The notes beneath the pieces were generated by a model. It was not told the DNA's origin, searched no databases, and saw nothing but the letters and a program-made list of their open reading frames with translations. Positions 25,721-34,630 of a DNA stretch of 64,000 nt are shown here, piece after piece. A program made the translations under genes and the position numbers. The stretch comes from Kribbella aluminosa (lineage in GTDB: Bacteria > Actinomycetota > Actinomycetes > Propionibacteriales > Kribbellaceae). Numbering within the stretch: the first letter of the stretch is position 1; every line of letters begins with the position of its first letter. The stretch is from assembly GCF_017876295.1 (NCBI RefSeq), contig NZ_JAGINT010000001.1, forward strand, positions 1,550,001-1,614,000, written 5' to 3'.

Positions 25721-26559
25721 GTCAGCCCCAGTAGTGGCAACGCGTCACGGTGGATGAGCGCTTCGACTTGGTCGGCGTCCAAGGGATCGAGGCCTGGGAT
25801 TCCTGGTACGGCGGCGACCCGGCGCAGGCCCTCGATCGAGGCGTCGACGGTTGTGAACGGGAAGTCCGAGCCGAACAGCAGTTTGTCCCAGACCCTGTAG
25901 TCCTGGACGAGCCGCAGTGAGTGCCACAGTTGGAATGGGCGGTAGTGCAGTGCGGATACGTCGGCGTACACGTGCCGGTGTTTGCGGATCACCGCGATGC
26001 ACCCACCCTCGAACGGGTGGCTGAGGTGCGCGAGGACGATCCGCAGTTCGGGATGCCGGATCGCCACTTCGTCGATGTGCACCGGCAGCGCCCAGCGCAG
26101 TGGGGCTGTCGACACGAAGGTCGTCCCGGTGTGGATGAGCAGCGGCAGGTTGTGGGATTCGGCGTAGGAGTAGAGGTCGTCGTACGCCGGGTCGGCCGGG
26201 TCGAAGCCGGCGTACATCGGCATCAACTTGATCCCACGCAGCCCGAGCTCCTGGTGGCCGTGCCGGAGCTCGTCTCGCCAGCCAGGGTGGGTCGGATCGA
26301 GCGACAGGTAGCCGATCAGCTGGTCCGGGTGTTCGGCGACGTACGCCGCCACGTCGTCGTCCTCGACCCAAAGACCGCTGCGCCGTGCTTTGCCACCGAC
26401 GACGATCGTCCGTGTCCCGTCCGGTGCGGTGGCCGCGTAGTCGGCGTACTTGACCGTCAGGTCGACAGGTCCACCGTGGGCCCGGGAGACCTCGCCGCGG
26501 AACGGATCGTCGATATCGTCAGGGCAGGTGAACAGATGTGAGTGAACGTCGACGATCAT
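25717..26559 (-). CDS. amidohydrolase family 2 (lactonase/decarboxylase-like)
   Basis: A 280-residue TIM-barrel hydrolase. It opens with MIVDVHSHLF giving the HxH metal motif (His6, His8), followed by GLRGIKLMPMYAGFDP, LPLLIHTGTT (metal His), IVLAHLSHPFEGG and KLLFGSDFPF (metal Asp). This set matches amidohydro_2 enzymes such as sulfomuconolactone and pyrone-dicarboxylate lactonases and hydroxybenzoate-type decarboxylases. In an operon with acid-sugar enzymes a sugar-lactone hydrolase is the best guess. Its start overlaps the enolase-type gene stop by 4 bp (ATGA). Confidence 0.8.
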   Translation of the reverse strand: MIVDVHSHLFTCPDDIDDPFRGEVSRAHGGPVDLTVKYADYAATAPDGTRTIVVGGKARRSGLWVEDDDVAAYVAEHPDQLIGYLSLDPTHPGWRDELRHGHQELGLRGIKLMPMYAGFDPADPAYDDLYSYAESHNLPLLIHTGTTFVSTAPLRWALPVHIDEVAIRHPELRIVLAHLSHPFEGGCIAVIRKHRHVYADVSALHYRPFQLWHSLRLVQDYRVWDKLLFGSDFPFTTVDASIEGLRRVAAVPGIPGLDPLDADQVEALIHRDALPLLGLT

Positions 26560-27743
26560 GTGCGGTTCCGCTTCTCCCAGCCGTCGGCGAACATGTTCCA
26601 GAAACGGTGGCTCGGTGGATGCTCCGCGAACACCTCGTCGGCCAGCTCGACACCGAGACCTGGTGCCGTGGGCAACGGCACGTGTCCGTCGACCACCGGT
26701 AGTACGCCGGGTAGTGCGTCGAAGACGTAGTCCTCGACCATGCCGTCGAAGGTCTCGAGGATCTTCAGGTTGGTGAGGCCGGCGACGGCGTGCACCGAGG
26801 CGGTCGTGCACAGCGGTGAGTTCGAGTTGTGCGGGGCGACGGACATCGCGTGCAGGTCGGCGATGGCGGCGATCTTGCGCAGCTCGGTGAAACCGCCGGC
26901 CATCGAGAGGTCCGGTTGCACGATGTCGACGGCGCTGGTGGCGAACAGTTGCTTGAACTCGTACCGGTTGTGGAAGTGCTCGCCGCCGGAGATCGGCATC
27001 GAGGCCCGGGCACGTAACTCGGCGTACCGCTCGATGTGGGTCCAGGGCAGGGGCTCCTCGAACCAGGCGAGGTCGAACGGCCGCAGGTCGTCGACCAGCC
27101 GGGCCGCGGTCGCGAAGTTGAAGCGGGCATGTCCTTCGACCATCAGGTCGACATCGTCGCCGACGGCGTCCCGGACCGCGGCGACGATGTCGAGTGAGCG
27201 GACCCGCTCGGCTCGGGACAACTCACCGAGTCCGGCGCCGAACGGGTCGAACTTGAGGGCACTGTATCCGCGGCCGACGACATCCTTGGCCCGATCCGCG
27301 AACGCTTCGGGCAGCCGGTCGCCGGTGTACCAGCCGTTCGCGTAGACCGGCACCCGGTCGCGACAGGCCCCACCGGCGAGCCGGTACGCCGGTACGCCGA
27401 GCGCCTTGCCCATCACGTCGTACAGCGCCTGGTCGACACCGGACAGCACGATGCCGCCGATGTCGCCGCCGCGCAGGAAGTCGCCCTGGTACATCCGCAG
27501 CCAGATCTCCTCGACGTCGAACGGGTCGGCGCCGAGCAGGTGCCGTCCGGCCATCGCCTCGGTGAGCAGGCACGTCTCGCGGGAGCGGTACGGATGGGTG
27601 ATCTCGCCGACGCCGGCAAGGCCCTCGTCGGTATGCACCCGCACATAGGAGAAGTCTCGCCAGGCGGTGCCGAGGGTGAGCGTCTCCACCCGGGAGATGC
27701 GGCCCGCCGGTCCCACCGGACGGCCGCGGTCCACTGTCAACAT
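26556..27743 (-). CDS. enolase-superfamily sugar-acid dehydratase, galactonate dehydratase type
   Basis: A 395-residue enzyme. The active-site pattern is clear: LKFDPF with Lys164 and Asp166, MVEGHARF with Glu203 and His205, WFEEP with Glu229, SGGEHFHN with Glu255, IVQPDLSMAGG and APHNSNSP with His305. This arrangement (KxD on strand 2, His after the third ligand) is found in D-galactonate, gluconate and mannonate dehydratase subgroups that convert sugar acids to 2-keto-3-deoxy acids. It sits between an aminotransferase-like gene (2 bp gap) and the amidohydrolase (overlap). Assigning one sugar acid needs assay data. Confidence 0.85.
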   Translation of the reverse strand: MLTVDRGRPVGPAGRISRVETLTLGTAWRDFSYVRVHTDEGLAGVGEITHPYRSRETCLLTEAMAGRHLLGADPFDVEEIWLRMYQGDFLRGGDIGGIVLSGVDQALYDVMGKALGVPAYRLAGGACRDRVPVYANGWYTGDRLPEAFADRAKDVVGRGYSALKFDPFGAGLGELSRAERVRSLDIVAAVRDAVGDDVDLMVEGHARFNFATAARLVDDLRPFDLAWFEEPLPWTHIERYAELRARASMPISGGEHFHNRYEFKQLFATSAVDIVQPDLSMAGGFTELRKIAAIADLHAMSVAPHNSNSPLCTTASVHAVAGLTNLKILETFDGMVEDYVFDALPGVLPVVDGHVPLPTAPGLGVELADEVFAEHPPSHRFWNMFADGWEKRNRT

Positions 27744-27745
27744 GG

Positions 27746-29089
27746 TCAGGACGCACCTCCCATGGTCGAAGTCCCGGCGAGTTCCTGCTCGCCGCCAACG
27801 GCCAGGGTGTCACGAACGGCGGCGCGGGTCGCGCTCAGCAACGCGTCGACGTCGGCGTCGGTGTGTGCATACGACACATGGCTGCGCTTGAGATTGAGCG
27901 GCAACTCGAACACTCCGTGCTCCAGCAGCCGCCGACGGTAGCCGATGAAGCGGGAGGCGTCATTTCGGAGCAGGTCGGTGTATGTGCGCGGCGCGGGGCC
28001 GTCCATGAAGTAGCTGACGAACACCGATCCGTACCCGTGCGCGACCGCCGGTACGCCGAGTTCGGTGAAGATCTCCGCGAGGCCCGTCCGGATGGCCGCG
28101 CCGAGCCGGAAGACGTGCTCGTGCACCGGCTCGGTCTGCAGCTTGCGCAGGGTGGCGTGCGCGGCGGCGACGACCGACGGGTGGCCGTTGTAGGTTCCGG
28201 CGAAGAATGCCGGCGCGCCAGGTGTCGTACTGAACAGTTCCATCAGCTCAGCGCGGCCGCCGAGGGCGCCGACCGGATAGCCGTTGCCGATCGCCTTACC
28301 CATCGCGGTCAGGTCCGGGGTGACGCCGCTGATCGCCTGCCAGCCACCGAGCGCGTGCCGGAAGCCAGTGATCACCTCGTCGAAGATCAGCACACTGCCG
28401 GACTTCGTGGTCTCGTCCCGCAGTGACTGCAGGAACTCCAGGTCCGGCAGCAGGCAGCCGACGTTGTGCGGCACCGGCTCGAGAATCACCGCGGCGATGT
28501 CGGCGCCGTACTCCGCGAACGTCTGCCGTACGGCGGGGATGTCGTTGAACGGCAGCACCAAGGTGGCGTCCAGGACCTCGGGCAGGATCCCGGTGGAGAT
28601 CGGGTCCTGGGCGCCGACCTTGTCGGGCGCGGAGATGACGTTGAGGCTGACCGAGTCGTGCCAGCCGTGGTAGCAGCCCTGGAACTTCACCACCAGCCGC
28701 CGGCCGGTGGCAGCGCGCGCCACGCGGAGCGCGTGAAAGGTGGCCTCGCTGCCGGTCGAGGTTAGGAGCACCTTCTCGACGCTCGGTACCAGCCGGACGA
28801 TCTCCTCGGCCAGCTCGACCTCGCCCTCGGTGACACCGACGCCGGTGAGATCGATCCGGCGACCGGCCTCGGCGACCGCCGCCGCCACCTCGGGGTCGTT
28901 GTGGCCGAGCAGCGGAGGGCCGAAGGCGGCGTGGTAATCGGTGTACGTCCGCCCTTTCGCGTCGGTGAATCGTGCTCCCTCGGTCGAGGCGATGACGAGG
29001 TCGGTGAGTCCGGGGATCAGTCGCTGGCCTGAGTTGACGCCGCCGGGGATCACCTGGGCGGCGCGCTGCGAGATGGACGTCGGGGGCAT
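27746..29089 (-). CDS. class III aminotransferase, glutamate-1-semialdehyde aminomutase-like
   Basis: A 447-residue PLP enzyme. VIPGGVNSGQR at the start and TSTGSEATFHALRVARAATG, KFQGCYHGWHD, LIFDEVITGFR (Asp237 binds the pyridine nitrogen) and AMGKAIGNGYPVGALGG (Lys265 binds PLP) match the HemL-like group. Housekeeping HemL is usually found elsewhere with haem genes; copies inside catabolic operons use other amino-sugar or omega-amino substrates. GGAG precedes the ATG at 29089, the first gene of the minus-strand operon, which is divergent from the IclR gene. Confidence 0.85.
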   Translation of the reverse strand: MPPTSISQRAAQVIPGGVNSGQRLIPGLTDLVIASTEGARFTDAKGRTYTDYHAAFGPPLLGHNDPEVAAAVAEAGRRIDLTGVGVTEGEVELAEEIVRLVPSVEKVLLTSTGSEATFHALRVARAATGRRLVVKFQGCYHGWHDSVSLNVISAPDKVGAQDPISTGILPEVLDATLVLPFNDIPAVRQTFAEYGADIAAVILEPVPHNVGCLLPDLEFLQSLRDETTKSGSVLIFDEVITGFRHALGGWQAISGVTPDLTAMGKAIGNGYPVGALGGRAELMELFSTTPGAPAFFAGTYNGHPSVVAAAHATLRKLQTEPVHEHVFRLGAAIRTGLAEIFTELGVPAVAHGYGSVFVSYFMDGPAPRTYTDLLRNDASRFIGYRRRLLEHGVFELPLNLKRSHVSYAHTDADVDALLSATRAAVRDTLAVGGEQELAGTSTMGGAS

Positions 29090-29192
29090 ATGAGGTCTCC
29101 AGAGTCTGATGGCGTACTGCGTCGTCGCGTGGGCGTGCCACCGCGGCCCAGCCCGGCCGCGGCGACCAATGGAAGCTCCGCCAAGAGCATTT

Positions 29193-29207
29193 TCCGAACA
29201 CTGTTCG
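29193..29207. promoter_or_regulatory. IclR-type operator palindrome
   Basis: CCGAACA-C-TGTTCGG is a perfect 7-1-7 palindrome in the divergent gap between the aminotransferase operon and the IclR gene. A further TGTTCGG half-site at 29299-29305 lies just before the IclR start, and CCGAACG at 29213-29219 adds another partial copy. Confidence 0.65.
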
Positions 29208-29307
29208 GTATCACCGAACGAACGTGTCATCGACTGTAAGCGTGCGATTTGTTGGCTGTCAACGGATCGCTGCACATCGACGGTGGAGTGTTCTAGACTG
29301 TTCGGCT

Positions 29308-30129
29308 ATGACGAACAACGATGCGGATCCGCCGGAGAATTCTCGCTACTGGGTGCGCAGCGTGGCTCGGGCCGCCGAGCTGCTCGAGGTGCTGTCCGGC
29401 GCGCCGGCCCGGCAGGGGATGTCGGTGACCGAGTTGGCCGCGGCACTCGGGCTCAGCAAGAGCTCGGCGTTCTCGACCTTGCACACGCTGGCGCACTTCG
29501 GACTGGTCGCCGACGACGGTGAGGGGATGAACCGCCGGTACCGGCTGGGGATGACGCTGGCCCGGCTCGGGTCGCGGGCCCGCGACCAGCTCAGCCTCGT
29601 CGACGTCGTTCGGCCGCACCTGACCCGGCTGACCGCGGAGATCGGGTTCAGCTCCCGGCTCGCGGTGCCGGAGAGCGATCAGGCGGTCGTGGTCGACCAG
29701 GTCGCCACAGCCGAAGGCGTGCAGATCGAGCTACGGATGGGGTTCCGCGAGCTTCCGCACTGCACCGGCCTGGGTAAGGCGCTGCTGTCGACGATGGACG
29801 ACGACGCGGTCTCCGCGCTGATCGCCCGCACCGGGCTGCCGCGGCGTACCAGCAAGACGATCACCGACGAGGCCGCGCTGCGTGCCCATCTGGAGGACAT
29901 CAGGGGTCTCGGCTACGCGGTGGACGACGAGGAGGACGCCGACGGCGTGTTCTGTATCGGCGCGGCATTGTTCGGTGCCGGTGACACCTGCGTCGGCGCG
30001 ATCTCGATCACCGGTCTGAAGGTCGGCCAGCCGTCTTGGCGGTACGCCGAACTCGGCCGCATCGTCCGCGACACGGCGGGCCGGATCTCGTCCGCCCTCG
30101 GCTCTGCCCCGGGACAGGAATCGCGATGA
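29308..30129 (+). CDS. IclR-family transcriptional regulator
   Basis: A 273-residue protein with the N-terminal IclR helix-turn-helix (VARAAELLEVLSGAP, SVTELAAALGLSKSSAFSTL) and the C-terminal effector domain (LPHCTGLGKALLSTM, GLGYAVDDEEDADGVFCIGA, AISITGLKVGQ). IclR proteins commonly control aromatic and sugar-acid catabolism. It is divergent from the aminotransferase-dehydratase-amidohydrolase-SDR operon with a perfect palindrome between them, so it probably regulates that operon and itself. A decayed homologue of its C-terminal half exists at 54389-54720. Confidence 0.9.
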   Translation: MTNNDADPPENSRYWVRSVARAAELLEVLSGAPARQGMSVTELAAALGLSKSSAFSTLHTLAHFGLVADDGEGMNRRYRLGMTLARLGSRARDQLSLVDVVRPHLTRLTAEIGFSSRLAVPESDQAVVVDQVATAEGVQIELRMGFRELPHCTGLGKALLSTMDDDAVSALIARTGLPRRTSKTITDEAALRAHLEDIRGLGYAVDDEEDADGVFCIGAALFGAGDTCVGAISITGLKVGQPSWRYAELGRIVRDTAGRISSALGSAPGQESR

Positions 30130-30153
30130 TCGCTTGACCTCGCCTGGCGATCA
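30127..30153 (+). terminator. possible hairpin after the IclR gene
   Basis: TGATCGC (30127-30133, containing the stop codon) pairs with GCGATCA (30147-30153), 13-base loop. No T-run; may serve as a weak terminator or binding site. The rest of 30154-30320 holds no gene. Confidence 0.35.
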
Positions 30154-30320
30154 GCCTACGGTGATCTGCACTCGCACCGGCGGACCTTGACCCCAGCCCG
30201 GGTCATGGATCTACCGCCCGGCCTCCGCCTTGAACCGGCTCGCATCCCGAGCCCCGGCCGCTGCTCGCACCGCACACGGACGACCATCTGTCGATTCGTC
30301 CGAAGGCTGAGGTGCAGTGC

Positions 30321-32426
30321 ATGACAAGCACCCGTGTGTTGACGTCCGCCGCTACCGCTGTGCCGGTCCGCAGTGTGGCGACCGTGGAACAGTTGCTGGC
30401 GGCACCGATCGCCGCCGTGAGCGCAGGCTCGCTGGTCAAGGTGCTCGGCTACCACGCGGCCGGCGACGGCGGCGGTATGACGGTCCGCTGGGACCCAGGC
30501 AGTACGGTGCCGGGCAACGGCGGAACTGTCCTCGATCCAGGTTCGGCCGCCGGCCGTTGGCTTCAGGTGCACGACGGGATCGGTGACTTCCGGCGGTTCG
30601 GGCTCTTCGGCACCACCGAGGGGGCTGACGACGCGCTGGACGCGATGGTGAACGATCCGGCGATCCACCGCGTCGAGGCGCACACCGATCTTCGCTTCGC
30701 CCGCCGGCACACGTATTTCCGGAGCGATCTCGAGCTGGACTTCGGCGGCCGCACCGTCGTGACCAAAGGCATCGAGCGGAACACCCACGACAATCCCTTC
30801 GGTGCGGTGCTGTACTTCCGCGGCAACCGTGCGGCGACGTCGGTCACGGTCACGCTGGCCGCACCACTCGCCGAACTCGGCGACGTGTTCGAGGTGGCCG
30901 ACTCGGCCGCGTTCGGAGTCGGCACCTGGTGGGCGGTCGAGAGTGACGTCGTACCTGGTGGTGGCCAGTACGAGCGCGAGCTGCAGAAGCTGCTGCAGGT
31001 CACCGAGGTGGTAGACGCCACGCATGTGCGCTTCAACTACCAGAACGGCTGGGCGTTCGCGGCCGGACGGAAGCTCACCTACACGAAGGTCGAGCCGGTC
31101 GAACAGGTGCACGTCCGCAACCTGGTGTTCATCGGCGCTGACGCAGGGGTGAAGGATCCGTACGTCGACGGCAGTGGCGGCCCGGACGAGTTCGAGTACA
31201 CCGGCTCGCATCCGGTGGCCTTCGAGTACGCCGTTCACTGCGACGTGTCCGGCATCCACGCCACCGGCACCTGGTGGCCGGTGATCATGCGCCGCTGGTG
31301 TACGTACTTCCGCACCACGCAGTGCTCACTGAAGAACCCACCGACGGTCTTCTACGGCGGGGCCGGCTATCTCACCCAGCAGATCTACTGCCTCTACGGG
31401 CACATCGCCGACTGCCTGTCGTCCAACGCCCGGCATCTCAACGACCTCACAGCCTCCGCCCATTGCCTGGTGGAGAACTGCCACGGCGACGGGGACGATG
31501 CCGGCGGCAACCCGTTCACCACGCACGGCCAGTACGAGCACGACCTCACATTCGTCGGCAACAGCGGACTGATGGACATCGCCAACTCCGGCTCGCTGTG
31601 GGGTACGTCGGCCAAACGGATCACGATCCGCAAGCACCGGATGTCGTGGTTCGTGGCGCTCACGAAGATCACCGACCTGACCTTGGAGGATGTGCACGTC
31701 ACGGCCCGTTCGACCTTCGACCCCGGCGGCACGTTCCAGGTCAACGCCGACGGCCTGCAGGTGCGCGGATGCACAGGAGTGACGCTCAACATCGGCCGGC
31801 GCTCGACCAGGTCGAACAGACCCAACCTCATCAGCGACTGCAGTTTCTCGTCGCCGGCCGGTACGACGATCGGTCAGACGCCGATCGATGTTCCCCTGAC
31901 GTTCCGCCGGTGCACCTTCACCGGGGTGGACGGCTGGGTGTTCAACTCGTCCGGATCCGTGCACTTCGAGGACTGCACGGTGACCGGCACGCCAACCGGT
32001 GCTCCGGTCACGTTCAAGAATGCCGACATCGTCGTCACCGGCGGCCGCTGGACCGATGTCGGGCTCCAGCTCACCGCGGTCCGCGACCAGCGGCTGCACG
32101 TGGGCGGAGGCGTGCGCTTCAGCGGCACCAACCGCGTGAAGGCGCTGTTGTCCCGCCAGGCCGGACCGGGCATCGTGACCTGGGAACTCGGCGGCTACTC
32201 GTCCACAGTGCCCGGGAGCGACACCGCGCACCTGCTGATTGATGCCGGCGGCAATCACTATCGCTGCACCGGTACGACGTTCGAAGGCGGCCGGATCGTA
32301 CTCACGGCAGCCGCCTTCGCCGATTCGTCGTACGCGCTCCACACCCGCAATGTCGAGACCGCGGTCACCCGCGACGTCCCGGCCGGCTCCGACCGGCTGT
32401 CCGTCGGCGACAACCTGACTTTCTGA
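30321..32426 (+). CDS. parallel beta-helix protein, paralogue 1 (pectate lyase/tailspike-like)
   Basis: A 701-residue protein. The N-terminal part (VATVEQLLAAP, GSLVKVLGYHAAGDGGGMTV, GTVLDPGSAAGRWLQVHDG) resembles the entry module of pectate-lyase-3/tailspike proteins; the centre and C-terminus are strings of short strands with repeated NxxxxDC and G-x-T patterns typical of right-handed beta helices. A highly conserved block with the next gene reads GGAGYLTQQIYCLYGH, NARHLNDLTASAHC, NCHGDGDDAGG and THGQYEHDLTF: clustered His/Asp/Asn that could form an active or metal site. No signal peptide was seen. GAGG lies 8 bp before the ATG at 30321. Probable polysaccharide-active enzyme of undefined family. 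Confidence 0.65.
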   Translation: MTSTRVLTSAATAVPVRSVATVEQLLAAPIAAVSAGSLVKVLGYHAAGDGGGMTVRWDPGSTVPGNGGTVLDPGSAAGRWLQVHDGIGDFRRFGLFGTTEGADDALDAMVNDPAIHRVEAHTDLRFARRHTYFRSDLELDFGGRTVVTKGIERNTHDNPFGAVLYFRGNRAATSVTVTLAAPLAELGDVFEVADSAAFGVGTWWAVESDVVPGGGQYERELQKLLQVTEVVDATHVRFNYQNGWAFAAGRKLTYTKVEPVEQVHVRNLVFIGADAGVKDPYVDGSGGPDEFEYTGSHPVAFEYAVHCDVSGIHATGTWWPVIMRRWCTYFRTTQCSLKNPPTVFYGGAGYLTQQIYCLYGHIADCLSSNARHLNDLTASAHCLVENCHGDGDDAGGNPFTTHGQYEHDLTFVGNSGLMDIANSGSLWGTSAKRITIRKHRMSWFVALTKITDLTLEDVHVTARSTFDPGGTFQVNADGLQVRGCTGVTLNIGRRSTRSNRPNLISDCSFSSPAGTTIGQTPIDVPLTFRRCTFTGVDGWVFNSSGSVHFEDCTVTGTPTGAPVTFKNADIVVTGGRWTDVGLQLTAVRDQRLHVGGGVRFSGTNRVKALLSRQAGPGIVTWELGGYSSTVPGSDTAHLLIDAGGNHYRCTGTTFEGGRIVLTAAAFADSSYALHTRNVETAVTRDVPAGSDRLSVGDNLTF

Positions 32427-32445
32427 CCACGTAAGGAGAATCGTC

Positions 32446-34614
32446 ATGTCCGGTAAGGGATTCATGGCGCGCAGGTCCGTGCTCCTCGCCGCCGGTGCCG
32501 GAGGGCTGGCTATCGCCGGGCCAGGCGCGCTGACCGCGGCGTCCGCCGACGAGAGGAATCGGCCTGTCCCTGCCTTCGGCGTGGCGACCGTTGCCGACCT
32601 GCTGGTGCTGCGCACCGCGGGCCAGGCGCCGGGGACCGCGGTCGAGGTACTCGGCTACCTGTCGCCTGGTGATGGCGGCGGCCAGCTCGTTCGCTGGGAT
32701 CCGGCGAGTCAGGCGGTCGCCAATGGCGGCACCGTGTTCAAGCCGGCCGCCGGAACCGGCCGGTGGCTCGCCGTCCACGACGGCGTCACCGACTTCCGCA
32801 AGTTCGGCATCTTCGGTGCGACTGTCACGGCCGACGCCGCGCTGGAGGCGATGGTGAACGATCCTGCGATCCACCGGATCGAAGCGCACACCGATCTGCA
32901 GTTCGCGAAGCGGCACGTCTTCCACCGCTCGTTCCTCGACCTCGACTTCGGCGGGCACACCGTGGTCACCTACGCGATCGAGCCGACCGGCCCGGACGAG
33001 CCGTTCGCCGCGGTGATGTTCTTCCAGGGCACGTTGTCCGGGACCGTCGTCACCCGTGCACTGGCTGAGCCGGCACCGGAGCTGCGCGACGTGTTCGAGG
33101 TCGGCGACTCCTCCAAGTTCGAGGTCGGCTCGTGGTGGACCGCGGTCTCGGACCAGGCCAGCTGGGACACGCCGAAGCCCGGCCGGGACCAGCGCGAGCT
33201 GCAAAAGTTCGTCCAGGTCACAGAGATCGTCGATGACTCGCACATCCGCGTGAACTACCTCAACGGCTGGCACCTCGCGGCCGGCCGAGTGGTCACCTGG
33301 ACCAAAGTCGAACCGGTACAGCACGTCAACGTCCGCAACCTCGTCTTCCGCGGCAAGAAGGTGGCCCCCGACCAGCCCGCGCTCGGGTCCAACCCGTTCG
33401 CGTTCGAGTTCGCGGTGCACTGCAACGCCAGCAACATCCACGGTACGGCGACGTTCTGGCCGCTGGTGATGCGTCGTTACAACACGCACTACCGGACCGA
33501 GCAGTGCACCCTGGCCAACCCGAGCAGTGTCACGTGGGGTGGCGCCGGGTACCTGACCCAGCAGATCTACTGCCTGTACGGGCACGTGTCCGACTGCCAC
33601 GTATCGAACAGCCGGCACCTCAACGACTTCACTGGTTCGGCGTACTGCTACGTCACCAACTGCCACGGCGACGGCGACGACCAGGGCCCGTTCGTGACCC
33701 ACGGACAGTACGAGCACGACCTCGTGTACACCGGCAACTCCGGGCTGATGACGTTCGCGAACTCCGGGGCACAGTGGGGTGGCCGGGCAAAGCGGATCAC
33801 CGTACGCAAGCACATCTGCTCCTGGTTCGTGGCGCGAGTGAAGATCACCGACCTGACGCTCGAGGACGTCCGGGTGATCGGCAAGCCAGGTCTGGCCGGG
33901 TCCGGGATGCTCTGGGTGAACGCCGACGGCGTCCAGCTTCGCGGATGTCAGGCGAGCGACACGCTGATCATCTCGCAGACCACTACGGACTCGGCGCGGC
34001 CCAACGTGATCGAAGGCAGCGTCTTCGCCTTCACCGCAGCCGCGACCGAGATCGTCCAGGCGTCTACGATCACTCCGGTTCACTTCGACCGTACGACGTT
34101 GCTCAACCTCGACGGCCACAAGTTCAGCGGCACCGGCGCGCTCACGTTCACGGGCTGCACGCTGCGCGGCTCCTCACCGGGCGCGGCACCGCTCACCGTC
34201 GCGGCCACGGACCTGGCCGTGCGATCCGGCGAAACGGTCAACACCGGGTTCGTGCTGGGCGCTGCAACCGATCAGCGGGTCGAGCTCGGGTCCGGCGCAC
34301 GGCTTGGCGGAACGAACTCAGCCAAGGCATTGCTGTCCCGAGTGGTCGGTGCCGGGACGGTGCGTTGGGAGCTCGGTGACTACGCCAGCTCGACGGCCGA
34401 TACCGCGACGGCTCACCTGGCGCTGACCGGCGGGACGAACACATACCGCGCAGTGGGAGCCCGGTTTACCGGTGGCCGGCTGCTCCTCGCCGCGGCGGCC
34501 TTCGGCGGTACGTCGTACCTGCAGCACACAGCCTGCGTCGAAGAAGGCGTCGAGCGGACCGAGCTGCCGCCGGACAGCCCGCGGATCAGCATCGCCGGAA
34601 ACCTCACGATCTGA
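32446..34614 (+). CDS. parallel beta-helix protein, paralogue 2, Tat-exported
   Basis: A 722-residue paralogue of the preceding protein over nearly its whole length, with the same order of blocks (GYLSPGDGGGQLVRWDP, MVNDPAIHRIEAHTDLQFAK, GGAGYLTQQIYCLYGH, SRHLNDF, NCHGDGDDQG, THGQYEHDLVYTGNSGLM). Unlike paralogue 1 it starts with a twin-arginine-like signal (MARRSVLLAAGAGGLAIAGP, residues 7-26) and an Ala-rich cleavage zone (TAASA), so it should fold inside and be exported. AAGGAGAA precedes the ATG. It lies 19 bp after paralogue 1. The pair suggests one extracellular and one intracellular enzyme acting on the same type of glycan. Confidence 0.68.
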   Translation: MSGKGFMARRSVLLAAGAGGLAIAGPGALTAASADERNRPVPAFGVATVADLLVLRTAGQAPGTAVEVLGYLSPGDGGGQLVRWDPASQAVANGGTVFKPAAGTGRWLAVHDGVTDFRKFGIFGATVTADAALEAMVNDPAIHRIEAHTDLQFAKRHVFHRSFLDLDFGGHTVVTYAIEPTGPDEPFAAVMFFQGTLSGTVVTRALAEPAPELRDVFEVGDSSKFEVGSWWTAVSDQASWDTPKPGRDQRELQKFVQVTEIVDDSHIRVNYLNGWHLAAGRVVTWTKVEPVQHVNVRNLVFRGKKVAPDQPALGSNPFAFEFAVHCNASNIHGTATFWPLVMRRYNTHYRTEQCTLANPSSVTWGGAGYLTQQIYCLYGHVSDCHVSNSRHLNDFTGSAYCYVTNCHGDGDDQGPFVTHGQYEHDLVYTGNSGLMTFANSGAQWGGRAKRITVRKHICSWFVARVKITDLTLEDVRVIGKPGLAGSGMLWVNADGVQLRGCQASDTLIISQTTTDSARPNVIEGSVFAFTAAATEIVQASTITPVHFDRTTLLNLDGHKFSGTGALTFTGCTLRGSSPGAAPLTVAATDLAVRSGETVNTGFVLGAATDQRVELGSGARLGGTNSAKALLSRVVGAGTVRWELGDYASSTADTATAHLALTGGTNTYRAVGARFTGGRLLLAAAAFGGTSYLQHTACVEEGVERTELPPDSPRISIAGNLTI

Positions 34615-34630
34615 GCCTGGGGACACACAG

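Noticed and set aside
27746..29089. Calling the class III aminotransferase hemL
   Set aside because: It lies in a catabolic operon with dehydratase and amidohydrolase genes, not with haem biosynthesis genes.
32365..34119. A 584-residue minus-strand frame under the second beta-helix gene
   Set aside because: Antisense shadow; no ribosome-binding site or recognisable motif.
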